Notes: generated by a model not told the origin, from the sequence alone. A stretch of DNA of 64,000 bases from JAUMBM01 sp964441755 (GCA_964441755.1 CAYTVG010000018.1:1-64000); one strand, 5' to 3'. Shown: positions 1 to 9,798, counted from the first letter of the stretch. Translations and numbers: made by a program.

Positions 1-333
1 TGTGTACCCGCAGCCGCATGGGTGTTGTATGACAATTCATGTCGGTGATGATAGTCACAGATATAGCGTAATCACCCAGGTAGAAACGAAAGCAGGGATG
101 TGATTCTGTTCACAGGTATTCACCCAGGCTGAAAGTAGTAATCTCTTTTGAGTAAGTGCTTATTGGCAATAGCTAAGGCGAGAAAACCGTTAGATGTGTT
201 TGAGCAGCTGCTAGCATTAGTATTCAATCCCAATCTATTTATTTAATACAGATGAGGCAAATGTTGTGTACTACAAGTGCATAATATTTGCCTGCATATT
301 TATTAAATTCATAAACCATTAAAATAGTTTGTT
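1..333. other. intergenic leader, no gene seen
   Basis: No convincing reading frame lies here. The only structure noticed is a short direct repeat, TCACCCAGG followed two bases later by GAAA, at about 72-86 and 120-134 (48 bp apart). The last 100 bases are AT-rich and probably carry the promoter of the following gene, but no clean TAnnTTTG box was found. Confidence 0.5.
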
Positions 334-1356
334 ATGAAAACTGTGATGAACTTTCTAATGACAGTAATGCTGTTCGTGGGAACGTGGCAGACGGGTCATA
401 CACAAGATGCTCAGCAAGAACCAGAGAACTATTGGAATTCGGGCGCAGGGATCGGCTTGGACGCCGCGCAACTGCTTCAAATCAATCCGAGAGTGGGTGC
501 TGGTCAAAACAGGCTTGGTTTTGGGGGAGCTGTCAATGCATTTGCCAAGTATAGCCGCAGGCGATTGGTTTGGGACAGCCAAGGGAACTGGCAATTTGGT
601 GTACAGCGGCTTGGTTCTGGTGTGATAGGATCCGGAGCTGAAGTTAAAATACCCTTTCAAAAGGGCATTGATAAATTTCAACTTGAATCAAAGTTGGGCT
701 ATAAAATTACCGAGAGTGGGCGATTGTTTTTTGCGACCAATGCCAACCTTATTAGTCAGTTGACACCAACTTACTTGGGTACAGAATCTTATCCCGGTAA
801 TTTTTTAACAGATATCTCAGGGCTGAATGCTACGCCTCAGTCTGCGTTTTTATCACCAGCAGATTTGGGACTATCTGCAGGAATTGATTTTAAGCCAACT
901 GATAATTGGTCAATTTACTACTCTCCCTTGGCTGCTCGTGTCATTATTGTCGCTAAAGATGAAATTGCAACTTTGGGGGTACATGGTAATCCGGTCACCA
1001 AGGATGCAACAGGAACAATCGTCAGCTATAGGAATGCAGATGTACAGATGGGCTCTCAATTTCGTGTTGCATACAGGAATAAATTCGTGCAGGGAAAGTT
1101 AAATTACACAACGGCATTACAGTTGTACACGAATTATCTAAAAGATCCACAAAATATAGACCTTCAATTCTGGAACAATGAGTTCGTGTTGCAGCTATTT
1201 AAAAATTTTCAGCTGAACATGACGATCAATATGTATTACGATCACGATATTTTGGTGCAAATAACGGACTATAGCTCTCCTAATGGTGTTGCCGGACTTG
1301 GACGCAGATTATCTGTGACACAGCAATTGCTGATGAAATATGCGATTACCTTTTGA
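334..1356 (+). CDS. DUF3078 family exported protein
   Basis: A 340-residue protein with an N-terminal hydrophobic signal peptide (about residues 1-23). The body is rich in aromatic residues and alternating polar/hydrophobic segments typical of an outer-membrane beta-barrel or surface protein. The order W-x-GxG near residue 35, then N-rich and 'W..Q..W.fG' segments, then a conserved 'FLSPADLGLSAGIDFKP' type segment near residue 175 and 'SPLAARVIIV' near 195 fits DUF3078, a Bacteroidota family without a known function. It stands alone upstream of polA with about 100 bases between. The family call is by pattern only; the beta-barrel idea is inference. Confidence 0.7.
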   Translation: MKTVMNFLMTVMLFVGTWQTGHTQDAQQEPENYWNSGAGIGLDAAQLLQINPRVGAGQNRLGFGGAVNAFAKYSRRRLVWDSQGNWQFGVQRLGSGVIGSGAEVKIPFQKGIDKFQLESKLGYKITESGRLFFATNANLISQLTPTYLGTESYPGNFLTDISGLNATPQSAFLSPADLGLSAGIDFKPTDNWSIYYSPLAARVIIVAKDEIATLGVHGNPVTKDATGTIVSYRNADVQMGSQFRVAYRNKFVQGKLNYTTALQLYTNYLKDPQNIDLQFWNNEFVLQLFKNFQLNMTINMYYDHDILVQITDYSSPNGVAGLGRRLSVTQQLLMKYAITF

Positions 1357-1460
1357 GGATGGCAATAGAATAAAGAAAGCTTTAAGACAATTGGAGTTAT
1401 TGCCGTAATTGTCTTTGCAAATTCGCATCATAATACTGTAAATTGCAAAAAAAACCGGGC

Positions 1461-4277
1461 ATGTCGGATAATCGATTGTTCTTATTGGATGGTCACGCTC
1501 TAGTCTATAGAGCTCACTTTGCTTTTGTGGGTAGACCGCTGATTAACTCTAAGGGAGTGAATACATCAGCCGTGACGGGTTTTGTGCGTACGCTATGGGA
1601 TTTGATTCGCACGGAAAAACCTACCCATCTTGCTGTTGCTTTTGACCCCCCAACGCCTACGTTTCGACATGCACTCATGGAGTCGTATAAGGCCAACAGA
1701 GAAGAGCAACCAGAGGATATAAGTATTGCCTTGCCGTATATTCACCAAATTCTGCAGGCTTTTAAAATACCTGTAATCATGGTAAATGGCTATGAGGCCG
1801 ATGACGTCATAGGAACGCTTGCAAAACAGGCTGAATCCGAGGGATACATGGTCTATATGGTCACTCCTGATAAGGATTTTGGTCAGTTGGTAAGTGATAA
1901 GGTTATACTTTATAAGCCTTCCCGACAAGGCAACGGGGTCGAAAAAATGGGACCTAAAGAGGTTTGTGACCGCTGGAATATTCAAAGGGTAGATCAGGTA
2001 GTTGACATGTTGGGACTTATGGGAGACAGTGTTGACAATATTCCGGGTATTCCGGGTATCGGTGAGAAAACCGCTGCTAAACTTCTGCAGGAGTTTGACA
2101 GTATGGAGAATCTGCTCGCAAATACAGACAAACTGAAGGGTAAGCAGCGGGAAAATATTGAACAATATGCTGAGCAGGGCAGACTAAGCAGGCAGCTTGC
2201 CGTTATTGATACACAAGTGCCGGTTAGGTTTAATGCGGTGGACTATAACCTGGATCCTTTTGACAGAGAATGGCTGTCAGAAATCTTTAAAGAGTTGGAG
2301 TTTAGGTCGCTGGCTAAAGAAATTTTGGGAGAGGACAATGCGCCTGTGTTGCCTCAAAAGTCAGCAGTATCCAATGGTAAACAAACAAGTCTGTTTGGTG
2401 ATGACAGTTCATCATCGGCTGTAGAGACACCCGCACCTGTGGCCCACTCTATGGCACATAAGAATATAGGCAATACATCTCACAAATATCATTTGGTTGA
2501 TTCAAATGAAAAATGTGCAGAGGTAATCAATACATTACAACGGTATTCAGTCATCTGTTTTGATACCGAAACTACAGATATTGATGCTACCCGAGCCGAA
2601 TTAGTAGGGTTTTCTTTTGCTGTAGAAGCAGGGGAAGCCTGGTATGTCCCTATTTCTGAAGATAAGCATCAGGCACAGCAGCGGACTGCACTTTTTAAAC
2701 CACTGCTTGAAAATCCGGCCATTGGAAAGATTGGTCAAAATCTCAAATATGATATAACTGTACTGAAACGCCATGGTGTTGAAGTGCAGGGAGATATTTT
2801 TGATACAATGGTGATGCATTATCTGCTGGAGCCTGAGATGCGGCATAATATGGACTTTTTGGCAGAGTCGTATTTGGCATACCAGCCTGTATCAATAGAG
2901 ACACTTATTGGTAAAAAGGGCAAAGGTCAGCTATCCATGCGCGATGTGGATGTTGAAAAAGTAAAAGATTATGCTGCAGAAGATGCGGATATCACCATGC
3001 AGCTGTATCACCATTTTTGGCCAAAGTTGGAAAAACAGGAGGGGCTTACAAAACTGTATGCATCCATAGAAGGGCCGTTGGTAAAAGTGCTTTCAGCTAT
3101 GGAGTCTGAAGGTATACGTATTGACACGGGCTATCTCGAAAAATACGCTGTTGAGTTAGGTATTGAAATCACGCATCTTGAGCAAAAAGTGTGGGATGCT
3201 GCGGGTTTTTCATTTAATCTGGGTTCACCCAAGCAAGTAGGGGAGGCCTTGTTTGACAGACTGAAATTGATATACAGGGGCGGTAAGACTAAGTCCGGGC
3301 AATACTCAACTGATGAAGAAACGTTGTCTGACATGGCTGCTGACAGCCCGGTTGTTTCTGATATTCTGCGGCACAGGATGCTAACCAAATTGAAGTCTAC
3401 CTATGTTGACGCCCTGCCGCGTATGGTTAACCCTTATACGGGTCGTATTCACAGCTCTTTTAACCAAACCATTGCAGCTACCGGCAGATTAAGTTCCAAC
3501 AATCCGAACCTTCAAAATATTCCGGTTCGATCACCTGAAGGAGCCCGGATACGCGAGGCATTTATTCCTCGCGACGACGAGCACATTTTACTGGCTGCGG
3601 ATTACAGCCAAATAGAGCTTCGCCTGATTGCTGCTATAAGCGGGGATGAGGGAATGCTGGAGGCTTTCAAAGCCGAGCAGGACATTCATAGGGCTACTGC
3701 AGCTAAAGTATTTGATACTCCTTATGATGAAGTAAGTCGTGAGCAGCGATATAAGGCCAAGACAGTTAACTTTTCTATCATTTATGGTGCCGGTGCGCAG
3801 AACCTGAGCAGACAATTGGGGATCAAGCGGACAGAGGCTAAAGAACTCATTGATAATTATTTTGCCAAATACCCGGGACTCCGTCATTATATGGAGCAAA
3901 CAGTGGCAGATGCCCGTGAAAAGGGCTATGTATCGACATTAATGGGTCGCCGCCGTTATTTGCGCGATATTCACTCACGAAACTCACTGCTGCGGAGTAA
4001 TGCGGAGCGTATGGCTATCAATACACCCATACAAGGTACCGCTGCAGATATGATTAAGATTGCTATGATTTCGATCAATCAAGCACTTAGTCAGGGGGGA
4101 TTTCGGACTAAGATGATATTGCAGGTACATGACGAACTGGTGTTTGATGCTCACAAAGATGAAGTTGGGCGGGTACAGCCCATTATTGAAGAACTGATGA
4201 GAAATGCTATCCCTGATCTTGGAGTGCCTATCCTGGTGGAGACAGGAAAAGGAAAAAATTGGCTGGAAGCACATTGA
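1461..4277 (+). CDS. polA: DNA polymerase I
   Basis: Family A DNA polymerase, 938 residues from ATG 1461. The frame is open from a TTG at 1443, but ATG 1461 begins the conserved 'LFLLDGHALVYR' segment and is preferred. The 5'-nuclease domain shows 'GYEADDVIGT' and 'GDSVDNIPGIPGIGEKTA'. The proofreading domain is intact: Exo I has D368 and E370 (DTETT), Exo II 'GQNLKYD' and Exo III 'YAAEDAD', unlike the many bacterial Pol I proteins that lost these residues. Polymerase motif A 'DYSQIELR' (D714), motif B 'RYKAKTVNFSIIYG' and motif C 'VHDE' (D891) are all present. It should fill gaps and remove RNA primers in replication and repair. All three activities look functional. Confidence 0.97.
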   Translation: MSDNRLFLLDGHALVYRAHFAFVGRPLINSKGVNTSAVTGFVRTLWDLIRTEKPTHLAVAFDPPTPTFRHALMESYKANREEQPEDISIALPYIHQILQAFKIPVIMVNGYEADDVIGTLAKQAESEGYMVYMVTPDKDFGQLVSDKVILYKPSRQGNGVEKMGPKEVCDRWNIQRVDQVVDMLGLMGDSVDNIPGIPGIGEKTAAKLLQEFDSMENLLANTDKLKGKQRENIEQYAEQGRLSRQLAVIDTQVPVRFNAVDYNLDPFDREWLSEIFKELEFRSLAKEILGEDNAPVLPQKSAVSNGKQTSLFGDDSSSSAVETPAPVAHSMAHKNIGNTSHKYHLVDSNEKCAEVINTLQRYSVICFDTETTDIDATRAELVGFSFAVEAGEAWYVPISEDKHQAQQRTALFKPLLENPAIGKIGQNLKYDITVLKRHGVEVQGDIFDTMVMHYLLEPEMRHNMDFLAESYLAYQPVSIETLIGKKGKGQLSMRDVDVEKVKDYAAEDADITMQLYHHFWPKLEKQEGLTKLYASIEGPLVKVLSAMESEGIRIDTGYLEKYAVELGIEITHLEQKVWDAAGFSFNLGSPKQVGEALFDRLKLIYRGGKTKSGQYSTDEETLSDMAADSPVVSDILRHRMLTKLKSTYVDALPRMVNPYTGRIHSSFNQTIAATGRLSSNNPNLQNIPVRSPEGARIREAFIPRDDEHILLAADYSQIELRLIAAISGDEGMLEAFKAEQDIHRATAAKVFDTPYDEVSREQRYKAKTVNFSIIYGAGAQNLSRQLGIKRTEAKELIDNYFAKYPGLRHYMEQTVADAREKGYVSTLMGRRRYLRDIHSRNSLLRSNAERMAINTPIQGTAADMIKIAMISINQALSQGGFRTKMILQVHDELVFDAHKDEVGRVQPIIEELMRNAIPDLGVPILVETGKGKNWLEAH

Positions 4278-4349
4278 CGATGGGGCTTGTCAGCTTCCCG
4301 ACAATTGACATATAGGGGATTAGCCTACTTTTAGTGTCTTGATTACAGA

Positions 4350-5339
4350 ATGATCGACAACATGGCAGAATCGAGGATTTACTGGCTACTTGCGCAAGCA
4401 CAGTACAGAGCGTTAAGCAAGGAAGAGACGACGGAGTTAGAGGAATTGAGCAAGGATATTGACGATCCTACGCTGGCCGATGACGTTAGAGCCATTTGGC
4501 GTCTGAGCAGTGGGTATGCTACTAGTTGGAAACCGGATAGCAAAGCCGGCTGGCTCGTCCTTAAACATCAGATGGAAGCGGAAAATCGCCACCTGCGTCT
4601 CCGTCGGTTTCGTCGTCGACTGGCAGTAGCAGCAAGCTTGCTGCTGCTATTGGGGGTATCTTCTTGGAGTGTGTGGAATAATAGCCGCAACGATCTGCAA
4701 ATTATTGCGACAGCAGAAGGAGAAATGAGAAAAATCCGGCTTGCGGACGGGAGTGTAGTAAACCTGAATGAAAATAGTCGTCTCACGATTTCGTCAGCTA
4801 GTAACCGCAAAGTCAATCTGGAAGGAGAGGCCTTTTTTGAGGTCAGTCGCTTTAAGGGTCAGCGTTTCGAAGTGACTACAACCTACGGGCGGATCAGTGT
4901 ACTTGGTACTTCATTTAACGTCAGGGCTATTTCTTCTGAAGGGGCAACAGAAGTGGCCGTAGCTTCAGGTAAAGTAGCTGTTATTGGACAAGATGAGCGA
5001 AAATCTGTTGTATTGGGCCCGGGTAATGCAGTGCGTGCTGCAGCAGACGGGAGTCTGCAAACACTTACTATGCCTGCAAAAAATTACTATGCATGGCAGA
5101 GCGGGAGTCTTTATTTGAAAGACAATACTGTTAACGAAACACTCGATTTACTTAGTCGTTTCTACGGGATAACAATAAATTATAGTGATTCTCAGTTGGT
5201 CGATTGCGCTGCTCGGATTACAGGTAGTTGGCAGCGTGAGCATTTCGATGCATTCAACGCCTATCTTCTGATGTCAACAGGGCTTGAATTGGTCTCTACC
5301 GATGGAACTGTTTACCAGCTTGCGGGACAATGTCAGTAG
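4350..5339 (+). CDS. FecR family anti-sigma factor (orphan)
   Basis: A 329-residue single-pass membrane regulator; ATG 4350 or ATG 4362. The N-terminal cytoplasmic part (1-90) is acidic and helical. A membrane segment follows a basic patch (RRFRRRLAVAASLLLLLGVSSW, about 85-107). The periplasmic FecR domain carries 'RKIRLADGSVVNLNENS' and 'GEAFFEVS', and the C-terminal DUF4974/STN-like part begins near 255. Family knowledge: such proteins relay ligand binding by an STN-TonB receptor to an ECF sigma factor. Usually the sigma gene sits directly upstream; here polA does, so this copy is an orphan. The nearest STN-TonB receptor is at 11.8 kb. A partnership with it is only a guess. Confidence 0.88.
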   Translation: MIDNMAESRIYWLLAQAQYRALSKEETTELEELSKDIDDPTLADDVRAIWRLSSGYATSWKPDSKAGWLVLKHQMEAENRHLRLRRFRRRLAVAASLLLLLGVSSWSVWNNSRNDLQIIATAEGEMRKIRLADGSVVNLNENSRLTISSASNRKVNLEGEAFFEVSRFKGQRFEVTTTYGRISVLGTSFNVRAISSEGATEVAVASGKVAVIGQDERKSVVLGPGNAVRAAADGSLQTLTMPAKNYYAWQSGSLYLKDNTVNETLDLLSRFYGITINYSDSQLVDCAARITGSWQREHFDAFNAYLLMSTGLELVSTDGTVYQLAGQCQ

Positions 5340-5367
5340 GGGAAATGGCAAAAATCTGATTTCCCCT
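5338..5367. terminator. hairpin between convergent fecR-like and rluA-like genes
   Basis: AGGGGAAAT (5338-5346) pairs with ATTTCCCCT (5359-5367), a perfect 9-bp stem with a 12-base loop. It starts inside the stop codon of the FecR gene. There is no strong U-tract, so termination efficiency is uncertain. Confidence 0.5.
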
Positions 5368-5397
5368 CATCCATTGATTTGATAAGACGATACCTAT

Positions 5398-6102
5398 TTA
5401 CTCAAATCCCCGAAACATGCGCCATACGTCATTGTTTTCGGGCAGGGGAGCCTCTATGACTATTGGCTCCTGCTTGACAGGATGAACAAAAGATAATCTG
5501 CGGCAATGCAAATGTATATTATTGTCCCGATTAGATTGCGTAGATCCGTATTTGATATCTCCTCTTATTGGGCAGCCAATGCTGGCCAGCTGCGCTCTTA
5601 TCTGATGAGGACGCCCCGTAACGGGCTTAACCTGCAGTAGAACATGCTGTCCCAATCTGCCAAGGACTTCATAACTGAGTTCTGCAAGCTTAGCGTCGGG
5701 ATGCCGTCGACTTGGCTTTTCCAGGAGTAATACCTTATTCTTTTCTCTGTCCTTGTCAAGATAATGAACAAGCTTACCGCTGATGGGATCAGGTTGGTTC
5801 ATGGTCACTGCCCAATACACTTTTTCGACAGCACGTTCCTTGAATAATTCGTTCATGCGCGTGAGTGCTTTTGAAGTTCGTGCAAAAAGCAGAACACCAC
5901 TCACGGGGCGGTCAAGTCGGTGGATAACGCCCAAAAAGACATCACCAGGCTTATTATAGCGCAACTTAATGTAATCCTTGACGTTTTCTGTTAACGGCAG
6001 GTCTCCGGTCTGATCACCCTGAACGAGATATCCAGCCGGTTTGTTAATGGCAATGAGGTGGTTGTCTTCATATAAAATTTGAAGTGCTACTTGTTGAGGC
6101 AT
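5398..6102 (-). CDS. RluA/RluC/RluD family RNA pseudouridine synthase
   Basis: A 234-residue enzyme that isomerises uridine to pseudouridine in RNA. The catalytic loop 'GVIHRLDRPVSGVLLFART' carries the essential Asp in the HRLD motif. Other family marks are 'LYEDNHLIAINKPAGYLVQ' at the N-terminus and 'GRPHQIRAQLASIGCPI.GD.KYG' toward the end. It lacks an N-terminal S4 domain and is short, which resembles the TruC-like/single-domain branch; the target (tRNA or rRNA) cannot be told. It is convergent with the FecR gene and divergent from mqnD. A TAATTTTG minus-7 box for this gene lies at 6136-6143 on the minus strand, overlapping the mqnD start. Confidence 0.9.
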   Translation of the reverse strand: MPQQVALQILYEDNHLIAINKPAGYLVQGDQTGDLPLTENVKDYIKLRYNKPGDVFLGVIHRLDRPVSGVLLFARTSKALTRMNELFKERAVEKVYWAVTMNQPDPISGKLVHYLDKDREKNKVLLLEKPSRRHPDAKLAELSYEVLGRLGQHVLLQVKPVTGRPHQIRAQLASIGCPIRGDIKYGSTQSNRDNNIHLHCRRLSFVHPVKQEPIVIEAPLPENNDVWRMFRGFE

Positions 6103-6135
6103 ACGAAAGGATGTATAGATTCATGAATAAGAACG

Positions 6136-6143
6136 CAAAATTA
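6136..6143 (-). promoter_or_regulatory. minus-7 box of the pseudouridine synthase gene
   Basis: On the minus strand the sequence reads TAATTTTG, matching the Bacteroidota TAnnTTTG box, 34 bases before the start codon. No TTTG was seen at the expected minus-33 distance. The box overlaps the first base of the divergent mqnD start codon. Confidence 0.4.
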
Positions 6144-6970
6144 TGAAAATATCCCTGGGCTATTCCCCATGTCCAAATGATACCTTCATTTTTGATGCTT
6201 TGGCACATGGAAAAATTGACTTGGAGGGTATAGACTTCGACATCAGGTTGGCGGACGTTGAGGCCTTAAATCAACAAGCGAGGGAGGGTAAAGTTGATGT
6301 CACCAAGTTGAGTTTCCATGCATTTGCTCACCTGCAGCATCAATATGCACTGTTATCTGCGGGAAGTGCATTGGGTCGAAACTGCGGTCCTCTGCTAGTT
6401 GCCCGTCGGCCACTGACCGCTTTGGAACTCGCGAATGCCAAGGTAGTAATCCCTGGTGAATATACAACGGCCAATTTTCTTCTTAGCCTCGCTTTTCCCC
6501 AAATACACAATAAAGAAGCCGTAATTTTTTCTGCAATTGAGCAGGCGGTACTTGACGGCACGGCCGATGCGGGTCTTATAATTCACGAAAACAGATTCAC
6601 CTACGAGCAAAAAGGGCTTTTTAAAATTGCGGATTTGGGCGAATGGTGGGAATCATCAACCGGCTACCCCATTCCATTGGGGGGGATTGTTGTTAACCGG
6701 AATCTGCCGCCAGCTATACAGCAAAAAATCAACCGTGTTGTTGCCAGAAGTGTTGCCTACGCACTTGGTCGGCCGGCGGAAGCGGCACCCTATGTGCGTG
6801 CGCACGCACAAGAAATGGATGAGGAGGTCATGTATGCTCATATCGATTTGTACGTCAATGATTTTACGAAAGATTTGGGTGAGGAGGGACGTGCGGCTGT
6901 GCAGTTTATGCTGCAAAAAGCAATCGTGCTGGGAGTAGCTCCTCCGAGCTCGCTGCCAATATTCGTTTGA
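6143..6970 (+). CDS. mqnD: 1,4-dihydroxy-6-naphthoate synthase
   Basis: 275 residues, the usual MqnD length. The start 'KISLGYSPCPNDTFIFDALAHGKI' is the hallmark of the family, a periplasmic-binding-protein fold turned into an enzyme. 'VDVTKLSFHAFAHL' and the conserved 'GRNCGPLLVA' segment follow, and 'LIIHENRFTYEQKGL' lies near residue 150. In the futalosine route of menaquinone synthesis it converts cyclic de-hypoxanthine futalosine to 1,4-dihydroxy-6-naphthoate in the cytosol. Other mqn genes are not in the window. Its presence says that the organism makes menaquinone by the futalosine pathway, a plausible quinone acceptor for the hydrogenase at 34-37 kb. Confidence 0.95.
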   Translation: MKISLGYSPCPNDTFIFDALAHGKIDLEGIDFDIRLADVEALNQQAREGKVDVTKLSFHAFAHLQHQYALLSAGSALGRNCGPLLVARRPLTALELANAKVVIPGEYTTANFLLSLAFPQIHNKEAVIFSAIEQAVLDGTADAGLIIHENRFTYEQKGLFKIADLGEWWESSTGYPIPLGGIVVNRNLPPAIQQKINRVVARSVAYALGRPAEAAPYVRAHAQEMDEEVMYAHIDLYVNDFTKDLGEEGRAAVQFMLQKAIVLGVAPPSSLPIFV

Positions 6971-7000
6971 TCAAATCCGGAGAATTCAAAAACAGTAAGC

Positions 7001-7636
7001 TTATAAGTTAGGTTGGGGGGTAGTGCGCAAGTAAGCGCGGTGCCGCGTAAAACCTTTGGGGAATTTCTGGATAGCCTCCTCATCACTGATAGCAGGTGCA
7101 ACCATTACCTCTTGGCCAGGTGTCCAGTCAACAGGCGTAACGACACTATAGTTGTCTGTTAGTTGCAGGCTGTCTATTACGCGAAGAATTTCGGCGAAGT
7201 TACGACCTGTACTGGGTGGATAGGTCATTGTGAGCCTTATCTTTCGCGCAGGGTCAATAACAAAGACAGTTCTGACCGTGAACTTTTCTGTGACATTAGG
7301 ATGAATCATGTCATACAGTTCTGCAATTTTTCGATCTTCATCCGCTATAATCGGGAAATTCATAGTTATGTGCTGGGTGTCTTCAATGTCCTTGACCCAT
7401 GAAAGATGGCTTTCCAGCGGATCAATACTCAGTGCAATCACCTTTACACTTCTCCTTGCAAACTCCTCTTTCAGCGCAGCTGTCCTGCCAAGTTCAGTGG
7501 TACAAACGGGTGTAAAATCAGCGGGATGAGAGTAGAGAACCACCCAACAATCTCCGGCCCATGCATGAAAATTGATTTCTCCATCAGTCGTTTGTGCCGT
7601 AAAGTCCGGCGCAAAATCTCCCAATCTCAATGCCAT
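7001..7636 (-). CDS. 1-Cys peroxiredoxin (Prx6 type)
   Basis: 211 residues from ATG 7636; the frame is open to 7654, but 'MALRLGDFAPDFTAQTT' is the normal start. The active site 'HPADFTPVCTTELG' carries the peroxidatic Cys, and no second resolving Cys is evident, so this is the 1-Cys Prx6 group. The C-terminal arm 'VDWTPGQEVMVAPAISDEEA..FPKGF' is typical. It reduces hydrogen peroxide and organic peroxides in the cytosol. It is a single-gene unit, convergent with mqnD, with a TATCTTTG box upstream. Confidence 0.95.
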   Translation of the reverse strand: MALRLGDFAPDFTAQTTDGEINFHAWAGDCWVVLYSHPADFTPVCTTELGRTAALKEEFARRSVKVIALSIDPLESHLSWVKDIEDTQHITMNFPIIADEDRKIAELYDMIHPNVTEKFTVRTVFVIDPARKIRLTMTYPPSTGRNFAEILRVIDSLQLTDNYSVVTPVDWTPGQEVMVAPAISDEEAIQKFPKGFTRHRAYLRTTPQPNL

Positions 7637-7671
7637 GGTCTCTTGATTTATCAATGAAAATTATTGTGATA

Positions 7672-7679
7672 CAAAGATA
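7672..7679 (-). promoter_or_regulatory. minus-7 box of the peroxiredoxin gene
   Basis: Minus strand TATCTTTG, a perfect TAnnTTTG match, 36 bases upstream of ATG 7636. No clear TTTG at minus-33. Confidence 0.5.
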
Positions 7680-7926
7680 AACTCCCTAGTATTAAATGAT
7701 ATTAATCCTATGTAATTTATGTGGTTTACTGTTGAGGTATATGTAAAAATAAAAAATCTAAGGTATTCAGGGGGTGTAGAAACTGCTCTGTAAAGAAAGC
7801 AATTTTGAGACAAGAGATAGTATTAGGGAGGGTAAGCGTTGCCCGCAAATAAAGGTCAGTAAGGACAAAAAGGAGGTCAGCCTTCTGCTGAAAAGTGCTA
7901 ATTTTGTGATCTGAAAATTAAGTAAG

Positions 7927-9771
7927 ATGAATATTATTTCTGTCATACAAGCGGGCGTATCCGGCGCCATTGGGCAACTGTACGGAGAATCGATTAATCC
8001 TGATGCCATTAGTGTGACTGCAACGCGAAAAGAATTTACAGGGGATTTCACAGTTGTGGTATTCCCGTATACTAAATTTGCACGAAAGAAGCCCCATGAA
8101 ATTGGTCAGGAAATTGGAGGTTACCTGATGGCTCATCAGTCCGAGTTCTCAGCGTTCAATGTTATCCAGGGCTTTGTGAATTTATCTGTCAGTCCCAAGT
8201 ACTGGCATACCTTTCTGTTGGGTATGTACGCGGATACTACTTTCGGGCATCGTCCGCGTTTGGGAAAAAAAGTGATGGTCGAGTTTTGTTCGCCCAATAC
8301 TAACAAGCCCATTCACCTTGGCCACATTCGCAATATACTGCTGGGTTGGTCTACGGCTCGTATTCTGGATGCGATGGGATACGATGTTATCAAAGTACAG
8401 GTTATCAATGATCGTGGTATAGCTATATGCAAGAGCATGCTTGCATGGCAGCTTTTTGCTGCGGGTGAAGAGCCGGCAGCTGCCGGCAAAAAACCTGATC
8501 ATTACGTGGGGGATTATTATGTTGCCTTTGAAAAGGCCTTTCAGGCCGAATATAAGGCCTGGCAGTTGACAGCCAAAGCGCAAACGTTGCTGTCAGAGGG
8601 GCTCAAGGAGGGAGAAAGTGAGGGCGATTTTTTCAAGCGCTATAAAGACACGTATTTTAACAAGCATAGTGAGTTGGGAGCAGCTGCCAGAGAGATGCTC
8701 AGGCGTTGGGAAGAGGGTGATCCGGAAACGGTAGCTCTCTGGAAAAAAATGAACGGCTGGGTCTATGAAGGATTTAACGAAACTTTTGAAAAACTGCAGA
8801 TACATTTTGATAAGCTGTATTTCGAGTCGAATACCTATCTGTTAGGTAAAGACATGACGGATGAGGGTCTGGCTTCCGGTATTTTCTATCGAAAGGATGA
8901 TGGTTCTGTATGGGCAGATCTTACCGAAGCCAAGCTGGATCAAAAGGCTATTCTGCGGTCTGACGGCACTTCTTTGTATATCACGCAGGATATGGGTACC
9001 GCCCGCCTGCGGTATCAGGATTTTGGTGTAGAGAAGATGGTATATGTAGTTGCAGATGAGCAAAACTACCACTTTCAGGTATTGTTTGAGATACTCAGAC
9101 GCATGGGAGAGCCTTATGCAGCGGGGCTATATCACCTTGCTTATGGCATGGTTGAATTGCCTTCCGGCAAAATGAAAAGTCGTGAAGGAACGGTTGTAGA
9201 TGCAGATGACCTGATTGCAGAGGTTATTGAAGAAGCCAGAATAAACAGCCAGGAGCGAGATACGACTGCAGCATTGACGCAGGGTGAACGCGACGAAATT
9301 ATCCGTCGTATTGGTATGGCAGCACTCAAGTTTTTTATACTTAAGGTACATCCGCAGAAGCGAATGGTTTTTGATCCCAAGGAATCAGTAGATTTACATG
9401 GGCAGACGGGGCCTTATGTGCAAAATGCCTATGTCCGTATACGCTCCGTTTTGCGCAAGGCAGAAGGAACAACCTTTGCAAAGGCGGCTGCTTATGAGGC
9501 GCTTACAGCGGACGAGTGTGATCTGATTCGTCAGCTCTACAGTTATCCGGCTGTATTAGAGGAGGCGGCAACGACCTATGATCCTTCCACATTGGCTACC
9601 TATGCGTATACGCTGGCAAAGAGTTTTCACAAATTTTATCACGATTATTCAATCCTGAATGCTGAGAGCGAGCCAACTCGTGATTTCAGACTTGCACTCA
9701 GTCAGGCGATAGCGCATGTGCTGTTGAGCAGCATGCAGCTGCTTGGCATAGAAATGCCGGAAAGGATGTAA
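7927..9771 (+). CDS. argS: arginyl-tRNA synthetase
   Basis: Class I synthetase of 614 residues. An N-terminal Arg-tRNA recognition domain (1-110) is followed by the nucleotide-binding core with 'SPNTNKPIHLGHIRN' (HIGH-type HLGH at about 130-133) and a KMSKS-type 'KMKSREG' near 415. The C-terminal DALR anticodon domain includes 'SFHKFYHDYSI'. It charges tRNA-Arg in the cytosol. glnS begins 27 bases downstream on the same strand, so the two are probably co-transcribed. A TAATTTTG box lies at 7899-7906, shortly before the start. Confidence 0.97.
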   Translation: MNIISVIQAGVSGAIGQLYGESINPDAISVTATRKEFTGDFTVVVFPYTKFARKKPHEIGQEIGGYLMAHQSEFSAFNVIQGFVNLSVSPKYWHTFLLGMYADTTFGHRPRLGKKVMVEFCSPNTNKPIHLGHIRNILLGWSTARILDAMGYDVIKVQVINDRGIAICKSMLAWQLFAAGEEPAAAGKKPDHYVGDYYVAFEKAFQAEYKAWQLTAKAQTLLSEGLKEGESEGDFFKRYKDTYFNKHSELGAAAREMLRRWEEGDPETVALWKKMNGWVYEGFNETFEKLQIHFDKLYFESNTYLLGKDMTDEGLASGIFYRKDDGSVWADLTEAKLDQKAILRSDGTSLYITQDMGTARLRYQDFGVEKMVYVVADEQNYHFQVLFEILRRMGEPYAAGLYHLAYGMVELPSGKMKSREGTVVDADDLIAEVIEEARINSQERDTTAALTQGERDEIIRRIGMAALKFFILKVHPQKRMVFDPKESVDLHGQTGPYVQNAYVRIRSVLRKAEGTTFAKAAAYEALTADECDLIRQLYSYPAVLEEAATTYDPSTLATYAYTLAKSFHKFYHDYSILNAESEPTRDFRLALSQAIAHVLLSSMQLLGIEMPERM

Positions 9772-9798
9772 TCAGTAACAGCAGAACAGCTACAAATT

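Noticed and set aside
72..134. Two TCACCCAGG units 48 bp apart as a possible CRISPR or iteron array
   Set aside because: Only two short, imperfect copies and no cas or rep gene nearby.
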